Notes: generated by a model from the sequence alone, not told the origin. A stretch of 64,000 nucleotides of DNA from Lacimicrobium alkaliphilum (GCF_001466725.1 NZ_CP013650.1:2666001-2730000); one strand, 5' to 3'. Positions 46,641-56,812 are shown, counted from the first letter of the stretch. Made by a program: numbers and translations.

Positions 46641-46667
46641 AACCTCCCGATTGGGAGGTTTTTTTTT
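46641..46667 (+). terminator. Attenuator terminator of pheA
   Basis: Stem AACCTCCC/GGGAGGTT with a 4-base loop, followed by seven T residues. An upstream ACGGGAGGC stretch (46607-46615), inside the pheL end, is complementary to the left arm and can form the competing antiterminator. Confidence 0.85.
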
Positions 46668-46689
46668 ATGAACTGAGACCACACAGGCC

Positions 46690-47879
46690 ATGACAGACTA
46701 TCAACAACAACTGGAACAAATACGACGGGATATCAGCGCCCTCGATGCACAGCTACTCGAATTGCTGGCCAAACGTCAGCACTTTACCAATCAGGTAGCG
46801 CGCACCAAAATCGATGCCCACATGCAGGTCAGAGATACCAGCCGCGAAGAGCAACTGTTAATCAAACTGATTAAACAGGGGCAGAATCTGGGCCTCACCC
46901 CGCAGTATGTGACACAGCTGTTCCATGTGATTATCGAAGACTCAGTACTGAACCAGCAGATGTTACTGGCGCAAAAAGCCAACCCGGACAACGCCCTGCC
47001 CCTTAATCGTGTCGCCTTTTTAGGGGATAAAGGGTCGTATAGTTACCTGGCCACCCAAAAGTATTTTTCCCGTCGCCCCGGTGAACTGGCGGAAATGGGC
47101 TGTCAGAGCTTTGACGAGATCATTCATGCGGTAGAAACCAATGAGGCCGATTATGGCGTACTGCCAATTGAAAATACCTCTTCCGGCAGTATTAACGAGG
47201 TCTATGACCTGCTTCAGCATACCCACCTGTCAATTATCGGTGAACTGACCCACCCCGTTGAGCATGCGCTTTTAGTGGCAGCAGATACCGAGATAGGCCA
47301 GCTTAAAACCCTGTACGCGCATCCGCAGGTATTTTCTCAGTGCAGCCATTTTCTCGCCGAACTGGGCAATATTGAGGTTAAGCCTACCGACAGTACCTCA
47401 GCTGCGATGCTGAAGGTCAGTGAACTGGCCGACCCACAAGTTGCCGCCATAGGCAGTGCTGCCGGAGGGGCACTGTATGGACTGAATCCGATAAAATCTA
47501 ATCTTGCAAATCAGAAAGAGAACCATAGCCGTTTTATCGTGATCGCCAGAAAAGCCGTTAAAGTGCCGCTGCAGATCCCGGCCAAAACTACGCTGGTGAT
47601 GAGCACCGTACAAAACCCGGCGCTTTGGTAGAAGCGCTTACCGTGCTCAAAGACAATGATATCAACATGACCAAGCTTGAATCCCGGCCGATCAACGGCA
47701 ATCCCTGGGAAGAGATGTTTTATATCGACGTGGAAGGAAACCTGCAGGACGGTCCGATGCAAAAAGCCATGGAGGCCTTACGTGGTATGACCCGTTATCT
47801 TAAAGTGTTGGGATGTTATCCGACCGAAGAAGTCAGTCCGACCCGGGTGGCAGCAGCCAATGCATTAAGGGAAGAGTAA
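46690..47879 (+). pseudogene. pheA: Chorismate mutase/prephenate dehydratase PheA, frameshifted
   Basis: Bifunctional P-protein for phenylalanine synthesis. AroQ mutase domain (about 1-90: LEQIRRDISALDAQLLELLAKR), prephenate dehydratase (about 105-290, with GSYSYLATQKYF and the TSSGSINEVYD stretch), and an ACT regulatory domain. The first frame stops at 47629-47631 inside the ACT domain; the second resumes with [24 protein letters not shown] and runs to 47879. Adding one G at GG 47619-47620 restores [11 protein letters not shown] and a typical full-length protein of 396 aa. Controlled by the pheL attenuator. A consensus error is the likely cause, as loss of the gene would mean Phe auxotrophy. 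Confidence 0.88.
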
Positions 47880-47898
47880 TTATCTATGCGGATTAGTA

Positions 47899-47934
47899 TG
47901 CCTGAACACCAGAAAAATAGCCGGTATTCAGGCA
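47899..47934. terminator. Hairpin between pheA and grxD
   Basis: TGCCTGAA/TTCAGGCA arms 20 bases apart, in the 85-base gap between convergent genes. No T tract directly after it, so a weak or Rho-independent terminator is only possible. Confidence 0.4.
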
Positions 47935-47964
47935 CTAAGCTGTCAATTTTAGCTTTTGATTTCG

Positions 47965-48315
47965 TTACTCTGCATCAGATTGTTCAGACGCGGGCTTGTG
48001 TTTTGCCGCAACCTCTTTAATCAGGGGTTGCAGTTCACCCTGCTGGAACATTTCCAGAATAATGTCGCATCCCCCTACCAGCTCACCTTCAACCCAAAGT
48101 TGCGGAAAGGTAGGCCAGTCGGCATAGGCCGGTAATTCAGCGCGAATATCCGGATTCTGCAGAATATCCACATAGGCAAATTGCTCGCCACAGGACATCA
48201 GCGCCTGAGTGGCCTGGGCCGAGAAACCACAACTGGGTAACTTCGGTGACCCTTTCATGTAAATCAGAATAGGGTTTTCTGCGATTTGCTGTTTGATCTT
48301 TTCCAGTGTTTCCAT
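47965..48315 (-). CDS. grxD: Monothiol glutaredoxin (Grx4-type)
   Basis: 116-aa CGFS-type glutaredoxin for iron-sulfur cluster storage and delivery. The active site is CGFS in KLPSCGFSAQATQAL. Glutathione-binding residues are in TFPQLWVEGELVGGCDI. Length and sequence match E. coli GrxD (115). It converges on pheA. The 300-base gap between its start and sodB (48316-48615) contains the two divergent promoters and nothing else that I can recognise. Confidence 0.93.
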   Translation of the reverse strand: METLEKIKQQIAENPILIYMKGSPKLPSCGFSAQATQALMSCGEQFAYVDILQNPDIRAELPAYADWPTFPQLWVEGELVGGCDIILEMFQQGELQPLIKEVAAKHKPASEQSDAE

Positions 48316-48615
48316 GGTATTTGCCTCTTGTCAGTCAAAAATCGGATCTGGCGGCTATTGTACCTGTTTTCAATATCTGACCCCAGCATTATGCTCTGTG
48401 AAGCATAAAATCGAATACTTTAAAGCGGATGGTTATATTAAGTGCTTAAAAAGTCGGTTGTTTTTAATCTGTTCGCACCCATATAAGGGTGACAGACAAG
48501 GACTGGTACACTAGTATCAACAAAAATCGAAAAACGACACCGATATCGCCCCTGTCACAGGACAAGAAGTCAAAGGGTGGTATCACTTTTATCTTAGAAA
48601 ACATGGAGAATGACT

Positions 48616-49196
48616 ATGGCTTTTGAATTACCCCCCTCCCCTATGAAAAAAATGCCCTTGAGCCGCATATTTCTGCCGAGACCCTTGAGTATCACCACGG
48701 CAAACATCACGCCACTTATGTCACCAAGCTCAATGGCCTGATTGAAGGTAAAGACCTGGAAAACAAAAGCCTGGAAGAGATCATCAAATCTTCTGAAGGC
48801 GGTGTTTTCAATAACGCAGCACAAATCTGGAACCATACCTTCTACTGGAACAGCCTGAGCCCGAATGGTGGTGGCGAGCCTTCTGGTGCACTGGCCGATG
48901 CGATCAATGCCAAATGGGGTTCTTTTGCAGCCTTTAAAGATGCGTTTAATGACAAGGCTGTGAATAATTTTGGTTCAAGCTGGACCTGGCTGGTGAAAAA
49001 AGCGGATGGCAGCCTGGATATCGTCAATACCAGCAATGCCGGCACGCCGATTACTGAAGAAGGGGTTACGCCGCTAATCACTGTTGATTTGTGGGAGCAT
49101 GCCTACTACATCGATTACCGTAACCTGCGTCCGAAGTACCTGGAAGGTTTCTGGGCTCTGGTGAACTGGGATTTTGCCGCCAAAAACTTTGGCTGA
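48616..49196 (+). pseudogene. sodB: Fe superoxide dismutase SodB, frameshifted
   Basis: Starts MAFELPP at the ATG 48616 (GGAG upstream), then loses frame at a C run. Adding one C to CCCCCC (48631-48636) gives [40 protein letters not shown] and a 193-aa protein, exactly the E. coli SodB length. Metal ligands H27 ([14 protein letters not shown]), H74 ([11 protein letters not shown]), and D157/H161 ([11 protein letters not shown]) are all present in the restored frame. As SodB is conserved and aerobic life is likely, a sequencing error is the most economical explanation. Confidence 0.9.
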
Positions 49197-49289
49197 TTAT
49201 TTGATAATCAATGTTCAGAAACGACTATAATCCCAATGGGATTTTAGCTGACCCGCCAGGCGGTCAGACCTCATGGATGGGATAAATAA

Positions 49290-49316
49290 AAAAGCGCCTC
49301 ATGGCGCTTTTTATTT
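49290..49316. terminator. Bidirectional terminator between sodB and the RND operon
   Basis: AAAAGCGCC/GGCGCTTTT 9-bp stem, TCAT loop, then TTATTTTT. The other strand also ends in a T-rich stretch. It separates sodB from the convergent efflux operon. Confidence 0.85.
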
Positions 49317-49335
49317 TTGTGTTTAACAACGGCAA

Positions 49336-50718
49336 TCAAATCAGTTGAATGCCCCCTCCAAAACTACGATAGATATTCACCAGGCGGATAAAACTTTGCT
49401 GCTGCGACAAGACTAATTGTTCACGACTGCGCAGAAGCTCGCGCTCGGCGTCGAGCAGATCAAGGAATTCTCCTTTACCGGCGTTATAACGCTGGCGGGC
49501 AATCTTGACGGCGTTATGACTGGCCTGCCACTGCTGTTCAACGCTGAGCCGTTGTTCACGGCTGAGGTTATAGCTGCTAAGCGCCAGCTGCATATCGTTG
49601 ATGGCATTAAACACCTGCTGCTCAAACTGTGCCAGTGCCATTTCAGAGCTGGCCTCGGCTGCACGGATACGTGCTCTTACCGATCCCAGATCAGCACCCT
49701 GCCAGCTTAAACTGGGTGCAACCGCCCAACTCTTTGTATCACTGCCGAGGGTCAGACCCGGGCCGGATAAAAAGCCTAAAAAGCCACTTACGGACAGATT
49801 TGGATACAAATCTGCCGTGGCAACACCTATTTCAGCAGTGCGCGCGGCCAAAAAGCGTTCAGCACTTGCCACATCGGCGCGGTAACGCAGGTAGTTTTCA
49901 CCCTCAAGCACTGCAACCGGGTGTTTCAGCTCTGGTAAATCTGACACCGGATCGAGCTTCAGCTGTCCGGGCTTTTTTGCCACCAATGCTGATAAAGTAG
50001 CCTCTGCGGTTAACAGAGCTACCCGATGTACCGGAACAGAAGCCTGCACCCGATGCAGCTGTACCTCTATTTGTGCCAGTTCCAGCTCGGACGCCATACC
50101 GGCCTCAAGCCTCGCCAGCACTATAGCCCTGCTTTGTCGAAGGTTCTCCAGGTTTTGCTCCGCAACCTTCAAACGCATCTGAGCACCGCGGTATTCGCCG
50201 TAGCTGGTGGCAACCTGGCTAATCAACTGTAGCTGCGCATCGTGCCACAGGATATCGGCCTGTTGCGCCTGCGCCTGAGCTGCCTCACTGGCGCGGTGTA
50301 GTTTGCCAAACAAGTCCGGGTCCCAGCTTAAACTGGCACCGGTACGGTATCCACGAATAATCACACCATCATCCGCCGGCGCCAGTGTCGCATTTTCACT
50401 GGCCTGATAGCCGGCATCCAGAGTGCCATTGGGGAAACGATCATTATCGGCATCCTGAAACAACGCATAGGCACGCTCAACATTGGCCCGCGCTTGCACC
50501 AATGTGCGATTTTCCGCCAGTGCAGTGCTGATCAAATGGTTGAGTGTTTCGTCGTCAAAGGCCTGCCACCAGCTTTGTAGTTGCGCAGCCTGCTGATAGG
50601 GACGTTCAAGCTTGATATCAGCCACTGTGGCCGGAGTCTGATAATCCGGCCCGACTGCGCAGGCCGTCAGTGACGCTGTCAGTGCAGCAATAACCGATAA
50701 TTTTAATCTGTTACGCAT
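49336..50718 (-). CDS. RND efflux outer-membrane factor (NodT/OprM family lipoprotein)
   Basis: 460-aa outer-membrane channel of the TolC/OprM family. The lipobox is LTASLTACAVG with Cys20. Two repeated coiled-coil units follow, with LISQVATSYGEYRGAQMRLKVAEQNL and ALSSYNLSREQRLSVEQQWQA. It forms trimers spanning the outer membrane. Last gene of an adaptor-pump-channel operon; its ATG overlaps the pump stop by 8 bases. Confidence 0.92.
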   Translation of the reverse strand: MRNRLKLSVIAALTASLTACAVGPDYQTPATVADIKLERPYQQAAQLQSWWQAFDDETLNHLISTALAENRTLVQARANVERAYALFQDADNDRFPNGTLDAGYQASENATLAPADDGVIIRGYRTGASLSWDPDLFGKLHRASEAAQAQAQQADILWHDAQLQLISQVATSYGEYRGAQMRLKVAEQNLENLRQSRAIVLARLEAGMASELELAQIEVQLHRVQASVPVHRVALLTAEATLSALVAKKPGQLKLDPVSDLPELKHPVAVLEGENYLRYRADVASAERFLAARTAEIGVATADLYPNLSVSGFLGFLSGPGLTLGSDTKSWAVAPSLSWQGADLGSVRARIRAAEASSEMALAQFEQQVFNAINDMQLALSSYNLSREQRLSVEQQWQASHNAVKIARQRYNAGKGEFLDLLDAERELLRSREQLVLSQQQSFIRLVNIYRSFGGGIQLI

Positions 50719-53700
50719 GCCCGGCCTCCATAGGTTGAGCTGGTGGGAGAGTTTCCGCTGTCTTTTGCAATACTTTCTGCTCGCCGCGTTTAGCCAGCAT
50801 ATAGTAAAACAGCGGCGTCAAAATAAGACCGAAAAGCGTTACACCTATCATTCCGGAGAATACCGCCACCCCCATGGCCTGGCGCATTTCGGCACCGGCA
50901 CCGCTTGAAAACACCATCGGCACCACGCCCATAATAAAGGCGATAGAGGTCATCAGTATCGGTCGCAAGCGCAGGCGGCCGGCTTCCAGAATGGCATCCA
51001 GCGGGCTCATGCCGTGATCCTGTAACTCTTTGGCAAACTCAACGATAAGGATGGCATTCTTGGTCGCCAGCCCCACCAGCACAATTAAACCAATCTGAGT
51101 AAAGATATTGTTGTCACCGCCATAGATCAGCACACCACTGAGTGCCGATAGCAGGGTCATCGGAATGATCAGAATAATCGCCAGGGGCAAACGTAAACTC
51201 TCGTATTGCGCCGCCAGCACCATAAACACCAGCAGAATCACCAGCGGGTAGATAACCATCCCCGCATTTCCGGCCAGAATTTGCTGGTAGGTCAGCTCAG
51301 TCCACTCATACGTCATGCCGTTGGGCAGGGTTTCAGCCAGAATTTTCTCTATCGCAGCCTGCGCCTCACCGGTACTGTAGCCCGCAGCCGGACCACCGTT
51401 AATCTCTGCCGTGGTAAAACCGTTGTAGTGCATGACGCGATCCGGCCCGGCCGTATTAGTGACATTAATAAAAGAGCCCAGGGGCACCATATCACCGGCG
51501 CTGTTACGCACTTTTAGCTGGCTAATCTGCTCCGGCGTCTGACGAAACTGCTCATCTGCCTGCATATTTACCTGATATGTACGGCCAAACTGGTTGAAGT
51601 CATTCACATACACCGACCCCATATAAGCCTGCAGGGTCTGAAAGACTTCATCCAGTGCAACCCCCTGCTGTTTCGCTTTGGTGCGATCGATATCCAGATC
51701 CAGCTGCGGCACATTGACCTGATAGCTGGAGAACACTCCGGTCAGTTCCGGTGTCGTCCAGGCTTTTTGCATTACCTGCATAGTGATCCTGTACAGCTCT
51801 TCGTAGCCATGGTTAGCACGATCCTGTATTTGCAGACGGAAACCACCAATAGTTCCCAGGCCCTGTACCGGTGGTGGCGGGAAAATGGCAATATAGGCAT
51901 CTTCAATACCGGCAAACTTCTGGTTCAGCGCAGCAGCGATGGCGCCGGCCGACATTGACGGGTCAGTACGTTCGCTGAAGTCAGTCAGTGGCGTAAACAC
52001 GATGCCGGAGTTGGGGCTGTTGGTGAAACCGTTAATACTTAAGCCAGGAAAGGCAACAGAGTTAGCCACCCCCGGTTGTTCAAGCGCAATACGGGACATT
52101 TCTTTCATCACCGCTTCGGTGCGATCTAACGAGGCTGCATCAGGCAGTTGTGCAAAAGCCACCAGATACTGTTTGTCCTGCCCTGGTACATAGCCGGTAG
52201 GCGTCGTGGCAAACTGCAAACCTGTTACGCCCAGCATCGCCACATACAACAGGCCGACAATGGCACCAAAACGAATCACCTTCTGAACCAGATAGCCATA
52301 GCCCCGGGATAAACGGGCAAAGAAGCGGTTAAAGGGACCAAATAACCAGCCGCCTAACAGCTTGTCCATACCCCGGGTCAGTGCATCTTTTTTCTCGCCA
52401 TGGCCTTTCAGCAGCAGTGCCGACAGCGCCGGGCTGAGTGTCAATGAGTTGATGGCCGAGATAAAGGTAGAGATAGTAATGGTTAGCGCAAATTGCTTAT
52501 AGAACTGCCCGGTTAAGCCGGACATAAAGGCCGTAGGAATAAACACCGCCGCCAGCACCAAAGTGGTCGCAACAATGGGGCCGGTCACTTCTGTCATCGC
52601 TTTTTGCGTGGCCGCAATCGGTGACAGACCTTCGCTGATATTACGTTCGACGTTTTCCACTACGACGATAGCGTCATCCACCACGATACCAATGGCCAGC
52701 ACCAGGCCAAACAGCGACAAGGCGTTGAGTGAGAAGCCCAGCAGTTGCATAAAGGCAAAGGTGCCGACTAATGACACCGGTACTGCAACCAGCGGAATGA
52801 TAGAGGCGCGCCAGGTTTGTAGAAATAACACCACCACCAGCACGACTAACAGTACGGCTTCGAGCAGGGTTTTTACCACCGCCTCAATTGACCCGCGCAC
52901 AAAAACCGTTGGGTCATAGACGATATCGTAAGTTAAACCTTCAGGAAAACCCTTTGCCAGTTCAGCCATTTTTGTCCGCACATCGTCGGATATCTGAATC
53001 GCGTTAGAGCCTGATGCCTGAAAAATCGGGATGGCGACCGCGTCTTTATTATCCAGCAAAGAGCGCAGCGCATAGGTAGACGCGCCCAGTTCAATCCGGG
53101 CCACGTCTTTCAGGCGACTGATTTCACCATTGGCGCCCACCTTAATAATAATATCCTCAAACTCCTCCACCGCTGCCAGGCGGCCCTTAACATTAATCAG
53201 TAACTGGAAATCGGCGTCACCGCTCGGCTGGGCACCAAGGCTGCCGGCCGCCGCCTGCTGATTTTGCTCGCGAATCGCAGCGCTGATTTGTGCCGGAGAC
53301 AGCCCCAGTGCCGAGACTTTATTCGGGTCCAGCCAGACACGCATACTGTAGTCACCGGCCCCAAAAAGCTGGACACTGCCCACACCGTCAATGCGCGCCA
53401 GCTCGTCTTTGACATTCAGCGCGGCATAGTTCGACAGGTACAGCATGTCATAGCGCTGATCCGGCGAGGTTAAATGCACCACCATGGTCAGATCCGGTGA
53501 GGATTTCTCGGTCACCACGCCCAAACGCTGTACTTCCTGGGGCAGCCGCGGTTTAGCGCGCTCTACCCGGCTTTGCACCTGAGTCTGGGCTAAATCAACA
53601 TCAGTACCGATAGCAAAGGTAACAGTTAAGGTCATCCGGCCATCAGAGGTGGCCTGGGACGACATATACAACATATCTTCCACACCGTTAATTTCCTGTT

Positions 53701-53899
53701 CCAGTGGCGAGGCCACCGTTTCAGCGATAACCTTGGGATTGGCCCCCGGGTAATTAGCCGTTACCACTACCGTAGGTGGTACCACCTCAGGATATTCAGT
53801 GATAGGTAACTGCCACACTGCTATGGCGCCGGTAACAAAAAACAGCAGTGAGATCACGGCGGCAAAAATCGGTCGCCGGATAAAAAATTGCGACAACAT
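50711..53899 (-). CDS. RND multidrug efflux pump, HAE1 family
   Basis: 1062-aa inner-membrane antiporter with 12 helices and two large periplasmic loops. TM1 region MLSQFFIRRPIFAAVISLLFF; the proton-relay Asp pair is in VVDDAIVVVENVERN of TM4. The ATG at 53899 has AGGGGA upstream and is preferred over a GTG 18 bases earlier. Close to the MexF/BpeF/OqxB group from overall pattern. Substrates cannot be inferred with confidence. Confidence 0.94.
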   Translation of the reverse strand: MLSQFFIRRPIFAAVISLLFFVTGAIAVWQLPITEYPEVVPPTVVVTANYPGANPKVIAETVASPLEQEINGVEDMLYMSSQATSDGRMTLTVTFAIGTDVDLAQTQVQSRVERAKPRLPQEVQRLGVVTEKSSPDLTMVVHLTSPDQRYDMLYLSNYAALNVKDELARIDGVGSVQLFGAGDYSMRVWLDPNKVSALGLSPAQISAAIREQNQQAAAGSLGAQPSGDADFQLLINVKGRLAAVEEFEDIIIKVGANGEISRLKDVARIELGASTYALRSLLDNKDAVAIPIFQASGSNAIQISDDVRTKMAELAKGFPEGLTYDIVYDPTVFVRGSIEAVVKTLLEAVLLVVLVVVLFLQTWRASIIPLVAVPVSLVGTFAFMQLLGFSLNALSLFGLVLAIGIVVDDAIVVVENVERNISEGLSPIAATQKAMTEVTGPIVATTLVLAAVFIPTAFMSGLTGQFYKQFALTITISTFISAINSLTLSPALSALLLKGHGEKKDALTRGMDKLLGGWLFGPFNRFFARLSRGYGYLVQKVIRFGAIVGLLYVAMLGVTGLQFATTPTGYVPGQDKQYLVAFAQLPDAASLDRTEAVMKEMSRIALEQPGVANSVAFPGLSINGFTNSPNSGIVFTPLTDFSERTDPSMSAGAIAAALNQKFAGIEDAYIAIFPPPPVQGLGTIGGFRLQIQDRANHGYEELYRITMQVMQKAWTTPELTGVFSSYQVNVPQLDLDIDRTKAKQQGVALDEVFQTLQAYMGSVYVNDFNQFGRTYQVNMQADEQFRQTPEQISQLKVRNSAGDMVPLGSFINVTNTAGPDRVMHYNGFTTAEINGGPAAGYSTGEAQAAIEKILAETLPNGMTYEWTELTYQQILAGNAGMVIYPLVILLVFMVLAAQYESLRLPLAIILIIPMTLLSALSGVLIYGGDNNIFTQIGLIVLVGLATKNAILIVEFAKELQDHGMSPLDAILEAGRLRLRPILMTSIAFIMGVVPMVFSSGAGAEMRQAMGVAVFSGMIGVTLFGLILTPLFYYMLAKRGEQKVLQKTAETLPPAQPMEAGHA

Positions 53900-53909
53900 A
53901 GAGGTCCCC

Positions 53910-55154
53910 TTAACCACGATTCGGTGTTAAATCTGCCTTCGCAGCCAGCGTATTGCTGTTTTGATCCAACAACTGTTGTTCACTGCGCAGACTGGCCAGT
54001 TGCTCGGCACTGGCCATATCCACCAGCTTCGGTGTGATCTGCATATTCGGCATAACCCGCTGCAGCCCCTTTACTACGATGCGATCATTCGCTGCCAGTC
54101 CGGCGGTAATAATGCGCAGATCATTAATCTTCTCGCCCAACTGAACTGCCCGATATTCCAGCTGATTGTTACTGTTTACCAGCAGCACAAACTTGTTGTT
54201 GAGGTCGGTACCTATGGCTTTTTCATCAATTAACACCCCCTCATAGGCATCACTGCCGGCCAGTTTGACCCGGGCAAAAAGACCTGGCAGCAAGTTGTTT
54301 TCAGAGTTGTCGAAGCTGGCCCGGATGCGGATAGTACCGGTGTGCTCATCAATGCGATTGTCAACAAAGTCGATGGCACCGATATACTGATAACTATTGT
54401 CGTCGGCCAGCGCCATATACACGGGATTGGCAGACGCATCGCGGGTATCGGCACGTTTTCCGGCCTCACTCAGACGGGCGTATTTCAGATAACTTTGCTC
54501 ATCCACATTAAAGTAAGCATACATTTTGTCGGTCGAAACCAGGCTGGTCAGTTGGCTCTGCCCCGCAGTGACATAGTTACCCGCTGTCACCTGCGCATAA
54601 GACACCCGTCCGCTGATGGGGGCGGTAATACGGGTGTAGCTCAGGTCCAGTTCCGCGCGTTCCAGAGCAGCAACAACTGAGGCTACGGTAGCGGCCGATT
54701 GCTGTTTGCGTGCCAATCGGCTATCCAGTACTTCGGCGGATATTGCTCGCTGGTCACTAAGTTTTTTTGCCCTTTGATATTCGCTGTCAGCCAGTGTTGC
54801 AGCACTCTGTGCGCTTTTCAGTTCGGCCTGAAGTCTTGCCACTTCAGCAGCAAAAGGGCGCGGATCTATCTGTACCAGCAAATCGCCTTTTTCAACCAGT
54901 GCGCCTTCGTTAAAGTGCACCTGTTCAATATAACCGGATACACGAGGCACCAGATTAACGGTTTGTGGCGCCTGCAAACGACCAGTAAACTGATCCCACT
55001 CGGTAATACGCTCGGACACCACTTTTGCCACACTCACCTCCGGAGGTGTAGGCGCTGAATCCGATTCTGTCGCTTCCGGTTGCGAGCAGGCTGCTAATAT
55101 CAGAGCCGAAACGCCTGCTAATATGAAAGTTTTAACCGTATTTTCTTTGCTCAT
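53910..55154 (-). CDS. RND efflux periplasmic adaptor (membrane-fusion protein)
   Basis: 414-aa lipoprotein adaptor. Lipobox ALILAACSQ. Order: beta-barrel, lipoyl (VNLVPRVSGYIEQVHFNEGALVEKGDLLVQIDPRPF), alpha-hairpin, then ELDLSYTRITAPISGRVSYAQVTAGNYVT. It bridges pump and channel. Start at 55154 (MSKENTVK) has GGAG at the right distance. First gene of the operon, divergent from a TetR regulator across a 430-base region with candidate operators. Confidence 0.92.
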   Translation of the reverse strand: MSKENTVKTFILAGVSALILAACSQPEATESDSAPTPPEVSVAKVVSERITEWDQFTGRLQAPQTVNLVPRVSGYIEQVHFNEGALVEKGDLLVQIDPRPFAAEVARLQAELKSAQSAATLADSEYQRAKKLSDQRAISAEVLDSRLARKQQSAATVASVVAALERAELDLSYTRITAPISGRVSYAQVTAGNYVTAGQSQLTSLVSTDKMYAYFNVDEQSYLKYARLSEAGKRADTRDASANPVYMALADDNSYQYIGAIDFVDNRIDEHTGTIRIRASFDNSENNLLPGLFARVKLAGSDAYEGVLIDEKAIGTDLNNKFVLLVNSNNQLEYRAVQLGEKINDLRIITAGLAANDRIVVKGLQRVMPNMQITPKLVDMASAEQLASLRSEQQLLDQNSNTLAAKADLTPNRG

Positions 55155-55211
55155 GACGCTGTTCTCCATGCGGTCGCTGAAAAAGTTACTGTAAATGACT
55201 GGTTATTTATG

Positions 55212-55223
55212 TACCGTTCGGTA
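55212..55223 (-). promoter_or_regulatory. Candidate TetR operator, site 1
   Basis: TACCG-TT-CGGTA, a perfect 5-bp inverted repeat 58 bases upstream of the adaptor gene. The same pattern recurs 49 bases away as site 2. TetR-family regulators often bind such 12-16 bp palindromes over the pump promoter. Confidence 0.5.
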
Positions 55224-55260
55224 AATATATAGAACAACAAGATGCAGTCAATTAATTTTG

Positions 55261-55272
55261 TACTGATCGGTA
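55261..55272 (-). promoter_or_regulatory. Candidate TetR operator, site 2
   Basis: TACTGATCGGTA, related to site 1 at 10 of 12 positions. Spaced 49 bases centre to centre from it. The rest of the gap to the regulator gene (55273-55585) has a CCCCT/AGGGG hairpin near 55519 and an IR around 55486, but no gene I can support. Confidence 0.4.
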
Positions 55273-55585
55273 TAATATTTTTCTTCTACATCAGATGGAT
55301 TGGTTCTAAGACCTGACAGCACCCTTGTGCGGCCAGAAAGTAACGGAAGCTGATGTCCGCCAGTGATGAAAGTGTAAGGCACAATGCGGACTCACTTAAT
55401 GCCGGATGCCACCGTATTCTTGCCTGAAACTCCGCTATTCAGGCTAGAAAGCGGGCTACTGAACGATACCGGGTCTGTGACAGTCTTACTCGTATGAGCA
55501 AGAGCTTGTCCGTATAGTCCCCTTGCTGGACAGGGGGTATTTTGCTAATTACTATGTAACAGACTTTTAATGCAGGAGTTGAACA

Positions 55586-56197
55586 ATGTCAGTGGTAGGT
55601 TGCACTCCGAACGTAGGAAGACCCCGTGCTTTTGATATGGAAACGGCGCTTGAAAAGGCGCTGGAAGTGTTCTGGAAAAAAGGCTATGACGGAACCTCAC
55701 TAGTAGATTTGACTGAGACCATGGGCATTAACAAACCCAGTCTTTACGCCGCCTTCGGCAACAAAGAGCAATTATTTTTAAAGGCCATCGAGTTATACGA
55801 AAGTCGCCCATGTTCATTCTTTTTGCCGGCACTGGAACAACCCACAGCCTACCAGGTGGCCGAACATATGCTGTATGGAGCGGCAATGAATATGGCCGAC
55901 ACCAGCCACCCGCAGGGTTGTGTGGTGGTGCAAGGTGCCCTGTCCTGCAGTGAAGCAGCCGCCTCAGTAAAAGCGGCACTGACCAACCGGCGGGTTGAGG
56001 GGGAACAGAAATTGTGTGCACGCTTTGAGCGGGCCAAACAGGAAGGTGATTTACCTGCTACTGCGGATGCTCAGACTCTGGCGCGCTTTTTAGGAACCGT
56101 ATTGCAGGGTATGGCAATACAGGCCAATAATGGTGCTACCTCTGAGCAATTGCGCCAGGTAGCGGAAATGACCCTGCAAGCATTTCCACGGGTGTAA
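55586..56197 (+). CDS. TetR/AcrR family regulator, probable repressor of the efflux operon
   Basis: 203-aa regulator. HTH at about residues 15-62: METALEKALEVFWKKGYDGTSLVDLTETMGINKPSLYAAFGNKEQLFL, with the recognition helix NKPSLYAAF. The ligand domain has no recognised signature, but HPQGCVVVQGALSC is found in a YcdC-like subgroup. Divergent from the RND operon and preceded by AGGAG. Local regulation of the pump is the usual logic of such pairs. Confidence 0.9.
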   Translation: MSVVGCTPNVGRPRAFDMETALEKALEVFWKKGYDGTSLVDLTETMGINKPSLYAAFGNKEQLFLKAIELYESRPCSFFLPALEQPTAYQVAEHMLYGAAMNMADTSHPQGCVVVQGALSCSEAAASVKAALTNRRVEGEQKLCARFERAKQEGDLPATADAQTLARFLGTVLQGMAIQANNGATSEQLRQVAEMTLQAFPRV

Positions 56198-56289
56198 ACG
56201 AACTGATAGCTGCTGCATTTTCAGCTTGACCTTAACTTAACCTGAGGTTTTAACCTGACACCAGTTTTGGTAAATCACAGGATACGTTT

Positions 56290-56706
56290 ATGTCTGCTTC
56301 AGCTACATCGGCCATCATAACCGCACCAGCGTCTTTCCCCATGAGAGATCACGCAATGCAGTTGCTTTATGACGTAGAGAAGGCAATTAACCAGAGGAGC
56401 CTGAGCGCCTTGGCTGATTGCTTCGCAGAGCAGGCCATGCTGGTAAATATTCTGGGTCAGCGACTTTATGGTCGCGAACAGATCTGTGACTACCTGGCCA
56501 GCAACTTTTTGCTCCTGCATGACAAATGTTTAAACTACAGGCTGGTACATGGCTTCGGGCTGAATGACGACAATGCGATTCTGAATGTGCAAAAAATGTG
56601 CACTGATCGCTCCGATAACACGCAGACCGGCATTACCACTGCGCCACTTTGGGTGATCACACGCACTAAAGAGCGCTGGCGGATTATTGCCTCCAACACA
56701 ATGTAA
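56290..56706 (+). CDS. NTF2-like (SnoaL/SgcJ-type) protein
   Basis: 138-aa small alpha+beta cone protein of the NTF2/SnoaL superfamily. LLYDVEKAINQRSLSALADCFAEQAMLVNILGQRLYGREQICDYLASNF and the C-terminal TTAPLWVITRTKERWRIIASNTM are typical. Such folds bind small molecules or act as steroid-isomerase-like enzymes; here the activity is unknown. It lies 92 bases after the TetR gene with its own AGGA site. Confidence 0.72.
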   Translation: MSASATSAIITAPASFPMRDHAMQLLYDVEKAINQRSLSALADCFAEQAMLVNILGQRLYGREQICDYLASNFLLLHDKCLNYRLVHGFGLNDDNAILNVQKMCTDRSDNTQTGITTAPLWVITRTKERWRIIASNTM

Positions 56707-56812
56707 TTAAACTCCAGAATATTTGCCTGATCCTCCATAGCTGCACAACCGGGATAGGCAAAGCGCAGACTGCTGCCTATACTGGCTTTCTTACAACAAT
56801 GGAGAGCAGGTA

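Noticed and set aside
48293..48514. A 73-codon plus-strand frame before sodB
   Set aside because: Starts inside grxD on the opposite strand, no ribosome site and no protein-like composition.
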